Origin: a virus
Length of the DNA stretch: 35,298 bases
Virus record (IMG/VR): IMGVR_UViG_3300010401_000061
Location: 1 to 35,298 of that record
Reading direction: 5' to 3' (one strand)
In this document: piece by piece, positions 5,957-12,692 of the stretch
Layout of the letters: each line of letters begins with the position of its first letter
Position numbering within the stretch: position 1 is the first letter of the stretch
Program-made: the position numbers and the translations under genes
The notes under the pieces: model-generated
The model's database searches: none
What the model was told of the DNA's origin: nothing
What the model saw: the letters and a program-made list of their open reading frames with translations, nothing else

Positions 5957-6307
5957 CTACGACTGCGGGGCAGGGTCTTTTAGGCCCTTTAAAACGGCGC
6001 GTCTGTCAGAATTCTCTGACTGTGTTTTTACCTTATGACACACCTTACAAAGAACCTGATATCCAGACTCATCGCAAAACAATCTTTCAATGAAACTATC
6101 CCATGTTGTAAATCCAGTTATTGGAACAACAGGTTCAATGTGATCAAGCGCCACATCTTTATGTCCAAAAAGCTCTTTGCATTTAGAACATAAATAACAA
6201 TTTCGTTCTAATTTATTATTCCTCAAAACTTGATGACGACGTTTGTCCCATTTATTAATTCGCCTCAATGCTGAGATGATGTAGTTCTTAGTTTTCTTAT
6301 CCAACAT
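5957..6307 (-). CDS. HNH endonuclease
   Basis: 116 residues. After a basic N-terminus (SALRRINKWDKRRHQVLR) come a CYLCSKC zinc pair (Cys40, Cys43), the catalytic DHIEPVVP (Asp55-His56) and the second pair CKVCHK (Cys87, Cys90). This is the compact HNH fold common in phages, where such proteins act either in packaging, next to terminase, or as free-standing homing nucleases. Here it is far from the terminase and on the other strand, favouring a homing or accessory role. It directly follows the 73-aa gene (TGA/ATG abut). Confidence 0.8.
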   Translation of the reverse strand: MLDKKTKNYIISALRRINKWDKRRHQVLRNNKLERNCYLCSKCKELFGHKDVALDHIEPVVPITGFTTWDSFIERLFCDESGYQVLCKVCHKVKTQSENSDRRAVLKGLKDPAPQS

Positions 6308-6529
6308 TCAGTGAATTCTGTGTGATTTATTTTCAAAGTAAACAAGTTGTCGACAGTGATTCAAAAAATTTGTCCCGTCGATAATTCCACATTTTTTAAG
6401 TTCAGCGGCGAGCACAATACTTAAATCATTCACAGAAGCACCTGTTAAATGTTCCATCGTCATCAAAAGCTTTTGCACAAAATCTACAACTTTTGAAACA
6501 TGGACATAGTTTTTATCGTTGTCGTCCAT
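6308..6529 (-). CDS. Hypothetical protein (73 aa) upstream of the HNH gene
   Basis: The product begins MDDNDKNYVHVSKVVDFVQK and continues as amphipathic helices, with a MTMEHLTGASVNDLSIVLA segment in the middle. No known family. There is no recognisable Shine-Dalgarno before its ATG, and only 23 bp separate it from the divergent gene at 6553; its message may be leaderless or nearly so. Confidence 0.55.
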   Translation of the reverse strand: MDDNDKNYVHVSKVVDFVQKLLMTMEHLTGASVNDLSIVLAAELKKCGIIDGTNFLNHCRQLVYFENKSHRIH

Positions 6530-6552
6530 TAAAAAAAGCGTAACATACTTTT

Positions 6553-6807
6553 ATGAGCTCTTTGGAATATCAAATTGCAACAGGGGATCCGGAATACATC
6601 ACAGGCTATGTTCCGAAAGTTGTAAACTATTCTGATGCAACTTATTCTTATACATGCTTAGGAAAACCCGGAACATCAATTACAGATGCAAAATGGCAAG
6701 TCTTTAGGACGAAGCTTTCAAATAATAATATTGAACATGTTGATTATGGTCGATTTTCACAGGTTGCAACTTCCTTAGCGGTTGTTGCGGCTATGACATA
6801 CGTTTAA
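6553..6807 (+). CDS. Small structural-module protein (84 aa)
   Basis: The product begins MSSLEYQIATGDPEYITGYV and has the look of a small beta-rich phage protein, with KPGTSITDAKWQVFRTKLS in the middle. It opens the 22-kb rightward late block and is followed directly by the fibre protein (TAA then ATG). No Shine-Dalgarno is visible; CATACT at 6544-6549 could be a -10 box, placing the start of the message at about the ATG. Probably a tail-fibre accessory, by position. Confidence 0.5.
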   Translation: MSSLEYQIATGDPEYITGYVPKVVNYSDATYSYTCLGKPGTSITDAKWQVFRTKLSNNNIEHVDYGRFSQVATSLAVVAAMTYV

Positions 6808-7953
6808 ATGGTTTCACCAGTATTAGTACATACAGTTCCACTTAATCATTCAGCTTCTGATGTTACTAATGATTCAAGTGTTTCAGGAACTACAGTTAAA
6901 GATGCCTTGAACACATTATCTTCAGGATCGTCCTCAGGGGATGTTGTTGGACCTTCGAGTTCTGTTGACAGTGATATTGTTTTATTTAACGGAACAACGG
7001 GAAAATTAATTAAAGATAGTGGGCAAACAATTGCTCAGATTCTTAGTCCCTATGTGCCTCAAACACGTACCATTTCAACAACGTCACCGATAACAGGCGG
7101 TGGAGATTTAAGTACAAATCGAACAATCGCCATCCCTGTAGCAACAACTTCAGCAGACGGGTATTTAAGTTCTATAGACTGGACAACATTTAATGGTAAG
7201 GCCGGATTATCATTTGTAACAGTATCAACGCCCGCCGGAACAAGTCCTGTTGCAGATGCCGCTTCAGATACCCTTACGTTGACAGCTTCTGATTCTAAAA
7301 TCACAATTACTGGAACAGCAGCTACAGACACAATAGATATAACCGCACCAACACTTGTTGTTGGACCCAGCTCAGCCACATCAACAGCAATTGCAATTTA
7401 TAATGGCACCACCGGAAAGATAATTCAGAATAGTACTGTTCTAATTAATGCCTCGTCAGGACAGTTATCTCTTGGGTCATCTTCAGCAAAAGAACTCAAT
7501 TTCGGATCATTTCGAATATTTCAGAACGGCAGCCAGCTACAATTTGAAAACATTTCAGCAGAATCAGGTTTCATTATCGCGAGTGACGGAAGCTGTACGT
7601 TCAGCGCGCCTAATTTTAGCGTGACAACAACTTCTGCGTTCCCACTCTATGACCCAGGGATTGCGGTTTCTGGCACAATTGACATGACAACAGCAGCAGC
7701 AAACATAAAGGTGTCACATGGCGGAAAGCTTACTGGAGATGCTACCACGGGATTTAAATTATTAGACAACACCGCACATAAACTCGGTTTCTGGAACGCC
7801 ACTCCAGTCGTTCAAAACACCGGCTGGGGCTCCATCACAAACGTCACGCCGGACAAAGCATACGACGCCAACGCAACAACAGTTGACGAGCTTGCCGACG
7901 TACTTGGCACACTCATCGCTCAACTTGTAACCTATGGGCTGCTCGGATCATGA
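6808..7953 (+). CDS. Tail-fibre-like structural protein
   Basis: 381 residues, rich in Ser/Thr/Gly and beta-strands, without charged domains. It has the phage fibre pattern PITGGGDLSTNRTIAIPVAT followed by SADGYLSSIDWTTFNGK. A repeat is visible: VVGPSSSVDSDIVLFNGTTG (46-65) and VVGPSSATSTAIAIYNGTTG (184-203). The C-terminus (LGFWNATPVVQNTGWGSITN ... VDELADVLGTLIAQL) resembles the conserved end of other phage fibres, where it trimerises or binds the tail. Likely a host-recognition fibre or appendage. Its start abuts the previous stop and its end overlaps the next gene by ATGA. Confidence 0.75.
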   Translation: MVSPVLVHTVPLNHSASDVTNDSSVSGTTVKDALNTLSSGSSSGDVVGPSSSVDSDIVLFNGTTGKLIKDSGQTIAQILSPYVPQTRTISTTSPITGGGDLSTNRTIAIPVATTSADGYLSSIDWTTFNGKAGLSFVTVSTPAGTSPVADAASDTLTLTASDSKITITGTAATDTIDITAPTLVVGPSSATSTAIAIYNGTTGKIIQNSTVLINASSGQLSLGSSSAKELNFGSFRIFQNGSQLQFENISAESGFIIASDGSCTFSAPNFSVTTTSAFPLYDPGIAVSGTIDMTTAAANIKVSHGGKLTGDATTGFKLLDNTAHKLGFWNATPVVQNTGWGSITNVTPDKAYDANATTVDELADVLGTLIAQLVTYGLLGS

Positions 7954-8294
7954 CAACACTAGGCTCAATTTTATCGACCCAGGAAATGGAATCGAGGGCT
8001 GTTAACACAGAGAGTGATGGTTCAACAGTAACGGTAGCCCTGTCTACCGATGCGCTCGTCAGAAAATGGACAACAACTCAAAATCACACGGTGAATATTT
8101 CTGGAACTCAAAAGGCCGGGCAGCTGCTGATTCTTCTAATCACAAACGACGCAACATTGCCAAGAGTCACAACGCTCGGCACTGGCTTTGTTGGAGTTGG
8201 AACTATTACCGGCGTCATAAGCAAAACATCGGCAGTAATGTTTATAAGTAATGGCACTAGCTTTTTTGAACTCTGTCGAACGGTGGGGATTTAA
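7950..8294 (+). CDS. Beta-rich structural protein next to the fibre gene
   Basis: 114 residues of alternating hydrophobic and Thr/Gly residues (for example TVNISGTQKAGQLLILLITN and GFVGVGTITGVISKTSAVMF). This is the pattern of a small jelly-roll-like fibre head or cap. It is coupled by ATGA to the fibre gene, suggesting a fibre tip or attachment partner. No family recognised. Confidence 0.55.
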   Translation: MTTLGSILSTQEMESRAVNTESDGSTVTVALSTDALVRKWTTTQNHTVNISGTQKAGQLLILLITNDATLPRVTTLGTGFVGVGTITGVISKTSAVMFISNGTSFFELCRTVGI

Positions 8295-8486
8295 ATGACC
8301 AAAGAAGAAATCGAACAAGCACTAAGATTTGAAAAAGAATTTCGTAGCTATGTGGTTAGTGTGCTCATGAGTGACCCGGGCTTCATGGCTACCGTTGATA
8401 AGCAGTTCGTTGATTCTCAAGTGGCTGCGCTTGAAAAAATTAAACTAGACTGCGATACTCAGATTGCTATATTAAAACCTGTATGA
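8295..8486 (+). CDS. Small helical hypothetical protein (63 aa)
   Basis: The product begins MTKEEIEQALRFEKEFRSYV and is predicted to be all-helical with a Cys near the end. It starts directly after the previous stop and overlaps the next gene by ATGA. Possibly a fibre chaperone or a small virion accessory, by position only. Confidence 0.55.
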   Translation: MTKEEIEQALRFEKEFRSYVVSVLMSDPGFMATVDKQFVDSQVAALEKIKLDCDTQIAILKPV

Positions 8487-8617
8487 AGCCATTAGAAGCT
8501 ATCCAAATAATTGAAGATGTTTTAGCGCAGTTGAAACTTTCAAAACAAGAACATGCTAAGCTTGATGCATGTCTAGAGGTGATAAAATCGAACCTCAAAC
8601 AACCTCAAACTCAATAA
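8483..8617 (+). CDS. Small helical protein (44 aa) overlapping the terminase-small-like gene
   Basis: The frame ATG 8483 to TAA 8615-8617 encodes MKPLEAIQIIEDVLAQLKLS and a Gln/Lys-rich tail. It overlaps the upstream gene by ATGA and the downstream gene by 49 bp in another frame. Its composition looks coding and helical. The function is unknown. Confidence 0.45.
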   Translation: MKPLEAIQIIEDVLAQLKLSKQEHAKLDACLEVIKSNLKQPQTQ

Positions 8618-9096
8618 CTAAAAAGCGTGGTCCGCCTTTTAAATTAGATATTGATGAAAATCTCATAAATCAAATAGAGACTCTCGCAGGGCTGGGATTA
8701 ACGCTGGAAGACATATCCTTAGTGCTTAAAATTAATGAGAGTTCTTTCCATAGATACAAAGATAGGTTTCCTCAAATTGTGCAAGCTGTCGAAAATGGAA
8801 GAGCCAAAGCTAAAGAAACTTCTGGAAAAGCGCTCATTAGAAAAGTTCAAGAAGGCGATCTTCCTTCTATTAAATGGTTTGAACAAACTAGATTTGGTTA
8901 TTCCGAAAAGATTAAAACTGAAAACGAACATACTGTAAAACATGAATCACTTGAAAATTATTTGAAACGAATGAAAGATGTTGGAAATGAAACACAAGTA
9001 TTACCTAGTAACGATTCTATTAGCGATTCTTTTTTGCCTGACAATTCAAATATTGAAAAGTCCACCGATGATAAAACTGAACCATCAAAAACTTGA
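8569..9096 (+). CDS. Terminase-small-subunit-like HTH protein
   Basis: 175 residues. A helix-turn-helix is clear at LAGLGLTLEDISLVLKINES (about 39-58), followed by FHRYKDRFPQIVQAVENGRA and the family-like stretch VQEGDLPSIKWFEQTRFGYS. This is the usual layout of phage small terminases of the DNA-binding 'helix-turn-helix then helical oligomerisation' type. The C-terminal 50 residues are polar and disordered. It lies 2 kb before the large subunit, separated by the RNA-like segment and the HNH gene. It probably recognises the packaging site. Confidence 0.65.
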   Translation: MSRGDKIEPQTTSNSITKKRGPPFKLDIDENLINQIETLAGLGLTLEDISLVLKINESSFHRYKDRFPQIVQAVENGRAKAKETSGKALIRKVQEGDLPSIKWFEQTRFGYSEKIKTENEHTVKHESLENYLKRMKDVGNETQVLPSNDSISDSFLPDNSNIEKSTDDKTEPSKT

Positions 9097-9110
9097 TAAT
9101 GGAGCACACT

Positions 9111-9254
9111 ATGGAACAAGCGGATTATTCCAAAAATAATATGTTACGCTTTAAAGAGTGGATCGATGGATCAAATCCGCGCTCTGGACTAGCGTCATTC
9201 TTCTTATTTGTAGTTTGTATATGTGCTTTCAGTTGTGGAATAAAATCAAAATAA
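9111..9254 (+). CDS. Tiny membrane protein (47 aa), first of an overlapping pair
   Basis: The ATG at 9111 has GGAG 6 nt upstream. The product begins MEQADYSKNNMLRFKEWIDG and ends in one hydrophobic segment FFLFVVCICAFSCG and a short basic tail. A second frame (9158-9316) overlaps it by 97 bp and also encodes one membrane segment at the same place, so one of the two may be a shadow, or both may be used as in nested phage membrane-protein pairs. Confidence 0.45.
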   Translation: MEQADYSKNNMLRFKEWIDGSNPRSGLASFFLFVVCICAFSCGIKSK

Positions 9255-9316
9255 TTGAACGAGACATTGATCATATGATCGGCACAACAAGTTATTGTGA
9301 ATGTGACTTTAGTTAG
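9158..9316 (+). CDS. Tiny membrane protein (52 aa), second of an overlapping pair
   Basis: A GTG at 9158 opens a frame with one membrane segment (ALWTSVILLICSLYMCFQLW) and a charged tail with ERDIDHMIG that ends in YCECDFS. An ATG at 9221 would give a shorter form without most of the segment. The ribosome-binding site is poor (AAAGAG touches the GTG). Its TAG (9314-9316) lies at the end of the 10-bp direct repeat that bounds the structured element. Confidence 0.35.
   Translation: MDRWIKSALWTSVILLICSLYMCFQLWNKIKIIERDIDHMIGTTSYCECDFS
9306..9315 (+). repeat. Left copy of a 10-bp direct repeat bounding the RNA-like element
   Basis: ACTTTAGTTA occurs here and at 9748-9757. The 442-bp interval between the starts of the two copies contains the whole structured segment. 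The shorter core TTTAGTTA occurs a third time at 9729-9736. Confidence 0.6.
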
Positions 9317-9710
9317 GCGAGCATGGCAGGTTTCCCACAGTCTGCCGACCCGTGCCGCAATCGTCTCAGGTTTGGTGAGGCCAAGGGAAACTATCCCAAG
9401 AGCGTTACCCTGTACTTTGATTACGGAACCACTCCCAACTTTTTGCCTCAACAAAAAGATGCTCTTTAAAAGAATAGCAAATATGCAGGCGAGGCGCGAC
9501 TCTCGCAAGGTGGACGATCTGCGCACACCATTCACCCTTAGGTTCTGTGCTGTTCCCGCGTGTCTCCAGTGGTTTTTCTTATCGTTCTCACAAGAAGGAC
9601 CACAGCTTCCCACGCCGCTGCATATTTATTATTCATATAGGATAAGCAGCAGAAGTTAAAAGTCTTTTGACCGCAAAGACAAAAGGCCTAACAAATGTGC
9701 TGCCTATCCC
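9317..9710 (+). ncRNA. Probable large structured non-coding RNA (~400 nt)
   Basis: There is no credible coding frame here, yet it is GC-rich (59 G+C in 9316-9415 by hand count) in an AT-rich genome and full of helices: 9317-9330 with 9341-9358 (13 bp, two bulges); 9367-9370/9409-9412 enclosing 9372-9375/9381-9384 and 9385-9388/9394-9397; a long-range 9425-9430/9541-9546 enclosing 9439-9445/9452-9458 (perfect 7 bp), 9489-9493/9502-9506 and 9507-9512/9533-9539; 9558-9562/9611-9615 enclosing a 12-bp stem 9569-9580/9592-9603; and 9640-9651/9698-9709 enclosing 9662-9667/9675-9680. Loops 9376-9380 (TGAGG) and 9446-9450 (CCTCA) could kiss. Several helices use G-U pairs that would be A-C on the other strand, favouring plus-strand transcription. 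It resembles no tmRNA, RNase P, group I or group II core I can recognise. Confidence 0.6.
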
Positions 9711-9747
9711 ATTTATTTAAGTAACACATTTAGTTATTTCCTTCCAA

Positions 9748-9757
9748 ACTTTAGTTA
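9748..9757 (+). repeat. Right copy of the 10-bp direct repeat
   Basis: This is the second ACTTTAGTTA, ending at the base before the TTG start of the HNH gene. It may be a target-site duplication or recombination scar, or chance in AT-rich flanks. Confidence 0.55.
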
Positions 9758-10120
9758 TTGGGAACTGCTACTTGCATAGAATGTGGGAAACGCGCTCAAT
9801 GTTTTCATCATATCGTGCCTAAAGTATTAGGCGGCACAAGAACCGTACCGCTTTGTAACATCTGTCATTCAAAAGTCCATGGACTTAACCACCGATTAAA
9901 CCATTCTGATCTCATTAAGAAGGGCCTTCATAAAGCAAGAGACGCAGGAGTTCGAATTGGACGTCCAAGATCCTGCACCCCTGACACTGAAGCTCTTGTG
10001 AAACGATTATTCGACGATCACCAAAACGTTCTTAAGGTTTGTTACCTCACCGGCATTCCCGAATCTACGGTCAGAGATATTTTAAAAAGGATAAAGGATG
10101 AAGATACCTTCAAAGATTGA
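9758..10120 (+). CDS. HNH endonuclease with C-terminal resolvase-type HTH
   Basis: 120 residues. The zinc/HNH part is complete: Cys6-x2-Cys9, the catalytic HHIVPKVLGG (His17-His18), Cys33-x2-Cys36-His37 and a following VHG. The C-terminal half (ARDAGVRIGRPRS then IPESTVRDILKR) is the linker and helix-turn-helix seen in serine recombinases, here presumably for target recognition. It must begin at TTG 9758, because a stop lies two codons upstream and no later ATG would keep the zinc site. There is no clear ribosome-binding site. The free-standing homing-type gene directly downstream of the structured segment suggests the two moved together or depend on each other. It overlaps the next gene by 23 bp. 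Confidence 0.8.
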   Translation: MGTATCIECGKRAQCFHHIVPKVLGGTRTVPLCNICHSKVHGLNHRLNHSDLIKKGLHKARDAGVRIGRPRSCTPDTEALVKRLFDDHQNVLKVCYLTGIPESTVRDILKRIKDEDTFKD

Positions 10121-10457
10121 TATCAAAGGTTCGTCATACAGAATTTTCCTGATTAAAAAAGAAGAGATGCCTGACAATGCCGCAGGTCTTTGTAACACTC
10201 AAAAGAAAGCAATTGCCTTGTCCAACGATCTAAAAGGTAAACAACTAGAACAAATCTTTCTTCATGAATTAATCCATGCAGTCACTGAAGAGGTGGGGCT
10301 AACTCAAGCAAGTATCTCTGATGATGCTTTTGAAATTATCTCTGAGGCGATTTCTACTTTTATAATCGACAGATTTGATTTACGGTTAAAGGATTATAAA
10401 GGAGGGATTAAAATGGCTAAATCAGGAAAAAAAGGCGGCGGAAAAAAAGGTAAATAA
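10098..10457 (+). CDS. Small HExxH metallopeptidase-like protein
   Basis: 119 residues. The motif FLHELIHAVTEEVG (about 54-67) is a classic zinc-peptidase HExxH, in a context like small ImmA/SprT-type phage proteins, and the following EIISEAISTFIIDRF supplies an acidic third-ligand candidate (Glu). The N-terminus (KIDIKGSSYRIFLIKKEEMP) is a short beta sheet typical of that group. The last 14 residues (MAKSGKKGGGKKGK) form a basic tail that has its own ribosome-binding site and ATG. It may be an anti-host or virion-processing protease; the substrate is unknown. Confidence 0.7.
   Translation: MKIPSKIDIKGSSYRIFLIKKEEMPDNAAGLCNTQKKAIALSNDLKGKQLEQIFLHELIHAVTEEVGLTQASISDDAFEIISEAISTFIIDRFDLRLKDYKGGIKMAKSGKKGGGKKGK
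10413..10457 (+). CDS. Possible internal start: 14-aa Lys/Gly peptide
   Basis: A perfect GGAGG (10401-10405) lies 7 nt before an in-frame ATG at 10413 near the end of the metallopeptidase gene. Initiation there would make MAKSGKKGGGKKGK separately. The two following genes also encode short lysine-rich proteins, so a set of basic peptides is plausible. The Shine-Dalgarno may also be a chance product of the Lys-Gly-Gly codons. Confidence 0.35.
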   Translation: MAKSGKKGGGKKGK

Positions 10458-10459
10458 TC

Positions 10460-10630
10460 ATGCCGTTGCTTAAAGGAAAGTCTCGGCATGTTGTCTCCCA
10501 AAACATCAAAACTGAAATTGCTAGTGGAAAACCGCAAAGACAAGCTGTTGCCATTGCTCTGTCAGAAGCCGGGCTTTCCAATAAGCAACAATCAGATAAA
10601 AAGAAACGCAAGAAAGCACTAGAGGGATAA
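10460..10630 (+). CDS. Small conserved phage protein of the 'MPLLKGKS' type (56 aa)
   Basis: The sequence from MPLLKGKSRHVVSQNIKTEI through KPQRQAVAIALSEAG is a pattern I recognise from many phages, usually beside terminase or DNA-packaging genes. It has a Lys/Arg-rich tail (KKKRKKALEG), suggesting DNA binding. It starts 2 nt after the previous stop and ends directly against the next start. The function is not known. Confidence 0.7.
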   Translation: MPLLKGKSRHVVSQNIKTEIASGKPQRQAVAIALSEAGLSNKQQSDKKKRKKALEG

Positions 10631-10816
10631 ATGCAACATCAGAAAAAGGGCTCTTATATCGGATTCACATCACTTGTTGAAAAGCTTAAGAAAAAAGGTG
10701 GAGTGAAGAATCCAAAAGCAGTTGCTGCCAGTATCGGCAGAAAGAAATTTGGTAAAGCTAAGTTTCAGAAAGCTGCCGCAGCTGGAAAAAAGATGAAAGG
10801 CATGAAGCCTAAGTAA
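10631..10816 (+). CDS. Small lysine-rich phage protein (61 aa)
   Basis: The product contains IGFTSLVEKLKKKGGVKNPK then VAASIGRKKFGKAKFQKAAA, a pattern found in many phage genomes (conserved G-(F/Y)-x-x-L ... GGV ... P-x-A-(V/L)-A-A-x-I-G-R-K-K-(F/Y)-G). It is very basic (over a quarter Lys). Probably DNA- or RNA-binding, perhaps packaged with DNA; this is inference from charge. It overlaps the next gene at TAATG. Confidence 0.7.
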   Translation: MQHQKKGSYIGFTSLVEKLKKKGGVKNPKAVAASIGRKKFGKAKFQKAAAAGKKMKGMKPK

Positions 10817-11064
10817 TGTCTGACAAGATGAAACCGTTCTTCTACGTATTCTTAGGATTATGCCTTACAATCTTTATTCTTATTGAAGGCACTCTAAATA
10901 GTTTTGAACACGGCGCATTTAAACAGCTTGTTAAATATGCTTTTAAACATCAGGATTTCAATGTGTGTTTTGAGATTGCAGGATATCCGAACTATAACGG
11001 TAAATATTGTATGTATTCTGTAACTGACACCAAACCAATCCCAACGGTTAAATGTGAAGAGTGA
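10816..11064 (+). CDS. Single-pass membrane protein (82 aa)
   Basis: A hydrophobic segment FFYVFLGLCLTIFILIEGTL occupies residues 8-27. The remaining part has three to four cysteines (VCFEIAGYPNYNGKYC, TVKCEE) and would lie in the periplasm if the N-terminus is inside, where disulfides could form. It overlaps the terminase start at GTGA. The role is unknown. Confidence 0.6.
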   Translation: MSDKMKPFFYVFLGLCLTIFILIEGTLNSFEHGAFKQLVKYAFKHQDFNVCFEIAGYPNYNGKYCMYSVTDTKPIPTVKCEE

Positions 11065-12677
11065 ACGATTTAATCTCTGATTATCAGAAGTATGCAAATT
11101 CGTTCCTTAGGATAACAACAAAGAATTCAAGTCTTATTCAGTTTAAGATGAATGGGTATCAGAGAAAACTTCTAGAGCTGATTCAATCAAAGCGCGAAGA
11201 AAAAAAGCCAATACGAATAATAATATTAAAAGCGCGACAAATGGGTATATCAACATTTTCAGCAGGCTACATCTTTCATAAGTCTGCTACTAACTTTTAT
11301 ACCAAATCGATGATTGTGGCCCATGATGCTGATTCTACAACGAACATCTTCAACATGGTCAAACGATATTATGATTTTCTTCCAGAAGAAATTAAACCAA
11401 TGAAGCGTTATTCTAACAGGAGAGAGTTAGTCTTTGAAAATCCTGACGAAAATGCACGAAGAGATGATTCCGGACTCCTTTCTTCTATTGAGGTTGAGAC
11501 AGCTAATAATATTAATGCCGGTAGATCTGGGACAATACATCATCTCCATATCTCGGAGCTCGCGTTCTGGTCTCATGCTCAACTACCGCTTAGTGGTTTA
11601 TTTCAGGCTGTTCCATCAAATCCCCAAACCTCCATCATCATTGAATCTACCGCCAACGGCATAACTGGTGATGGAAAAGTGTTCTACGATATGTGGCAAG
11701 CAGCATCCCAAGGATTAAATGACTTCACGCCATTCTTTATCCCTTGGTTTGAGAATGAAGATTATATCAAAAAAGATATTGTCTCCTTTGTTCCAACAGA
11801 GAAAGAGCGTGATCTTAAAAGACAGTTTGATTTATCGAATGAGCAGTTAGCGTGGCGAAGATATAAAATTAATAATGATTTAGGTGGCGATGAAACATTG
11901 TTTCGACAAGAGTTTCCAGCGTCTCCTGATGAAGCTTTTATCCTTTCAGGGCGCCCTGTCTTTGATTTAGCAAAGCTTCAAAAAGCTATCCATAATGCTT
12001 CAAATAGTTATGTGGAAAATGGATTTACTAGAATTTATTCGCCTCCCGAAGAAGGTCAAATATACTGTATAGGTGCAGACACTGCCGAAGGCTTGGAGAC
12101 AGGTGACTATAGCGCTGCGATGGTTCTTGATAAGAACTTTAATCAGTGTGCTCGTATTTACGGCCATCTTGATCCCGACAATTTTGGCAGGGCTCTTGTC
12201 GATATGGCATGCCTATATAACAAGGCTTTGGTTGCTCCAGAGATAAATTCCATGGGTTATGCTGTTCTTTCTAAGATCAAAGATTTAAATTATTCCAACA
12301 TTTATCAGCGCGAAGAATTAGATACTCATGAAGAAAAGTTTCAAAAGAAACTAGGTTGGAATACCAACATCAGAACAAAGCATTTAATGCTTTCTGAGTT
12401 TATTACAGCCTTCAACGATGAATCATTAAAGATAAATGACACTGAATTATTAAAAGAAATGATGACATTGTCTTATGAGCCTGACGGAAACGTTAATTTA
12501 AACGGAAAAGATTTAGTCGTAAGTGCATGTATTTCATTGCAAGCATTAAAACAAACTCCGAATTCAATTAATTACAAAGCGTTTAATCCTGAATTACATA
12601 AAGAAGAAAAACCACCTGAGACATTTCAACAAAGAATGAAACGATTAAATAAAGATGTTGACTCGTACTACGATTAA
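11061..12677 (+). CDS. Terminase large subunit
   Basis: 538 residues from a GTG start overlapping the previous stop. The ATPase has a Walker A variant LKARQMGIST (about 56-65), Walker B/catalytic glutamate HLHISELAFW (about 162-171) and motif III IIESTANG (about 193-200). The nuclease domain begins at YCIGADTAEGLETGDYSAAM (Asp in GAD about 339) with a second acidic cluster near APEINSMG. It pumps DNA into the prohead at the portal and cuts concatemers. Of the packaging genes it is the best preserved. The small-subunit-like gene is upstream at 8569, with the putative RNA and HNH between them. Confidence 0.92.
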   Translation: MNDLISDYQKYANSFLRITTKNSSLIQFKMNGYQRKLLELIQSKREEKKPIRIIILKARQMGISTFSAGYIFHKSATNFYTKSMIVAHDADSTTNIFNMVKRYYDFLPEEIKPMKRYSNRRELVFENPDENARRDDSGLLSSIEVETANNINAGRSGTIHHLHISELAFWSHAQLPLSGLFQAVPSNPQTSIIIESTANGITGDGKVFYDMWQAASQGLNDFTPFFIPWFENEDYIKKDIVSFVPTEKERDLKRQFDLSNEQLAWRRYKINNDLGGDETLFRQEFPASPDEAFILSGRPVFDLAKLQKAIHNASNSYVENGFTRIYSPPEEGQIYCIGADTAEGLETGDYSAAMVLDKNFNQCARIYGHLDPDNFGRALVDMACLYNKALVAPEINSMGYAVLSKIKDLNYSNIYQREELDTHEEKFQKKLGWNTNIRTKHLMLSEFITAFNDESLKINDTELLKEMMTLSYEPDGNVNLNGKDLVVSACISLQALKQTPNSINYKAFNPELHKEEKPPETFQQRMKRLNKDVDSYYD

Positions 12678-12692
12678 CTACAGGATTAATCT

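Noticed and set aside
9269-9280. Perfect 12-bp palindrome GATCATATGATC
   Set aside because: It lies within the 52-aa frame without other promoter elements; could be chance in AT-rich DNA, so not listed as an operator.
9125-9613. A 162-codon minus-strand frame covering the same segment
   Set aside because: It opposes all flanking genes, covers the real small membrane frames, lacks any motif, and the composition is explained by the GC-rich structured segment.
9297-9659. A 120-codon plus-strand frame inside the RNA-like segment
   Set aside because: It has no ribosome-binding site or normal start, its protein (many Arg, Pro, Cys in odd contexts) looks random, and the same bases form extensive helices.
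9317-9710. RNase P RNA, tmRNA or HEARO-type RNA
   Set aside because: The conserved signature sequences of RNase P and tmRNA are absent on both strands, and the HNH gene has no RuvC part as in HEARO-linked IscB.
9306-9757. Group I or group II intron
   Set aside because: I could not find a group I P7/P3 core or a group II domain V hairpin, and no conserved gene is split there; the nearest frames do not join into a known protein when the segment is removed.
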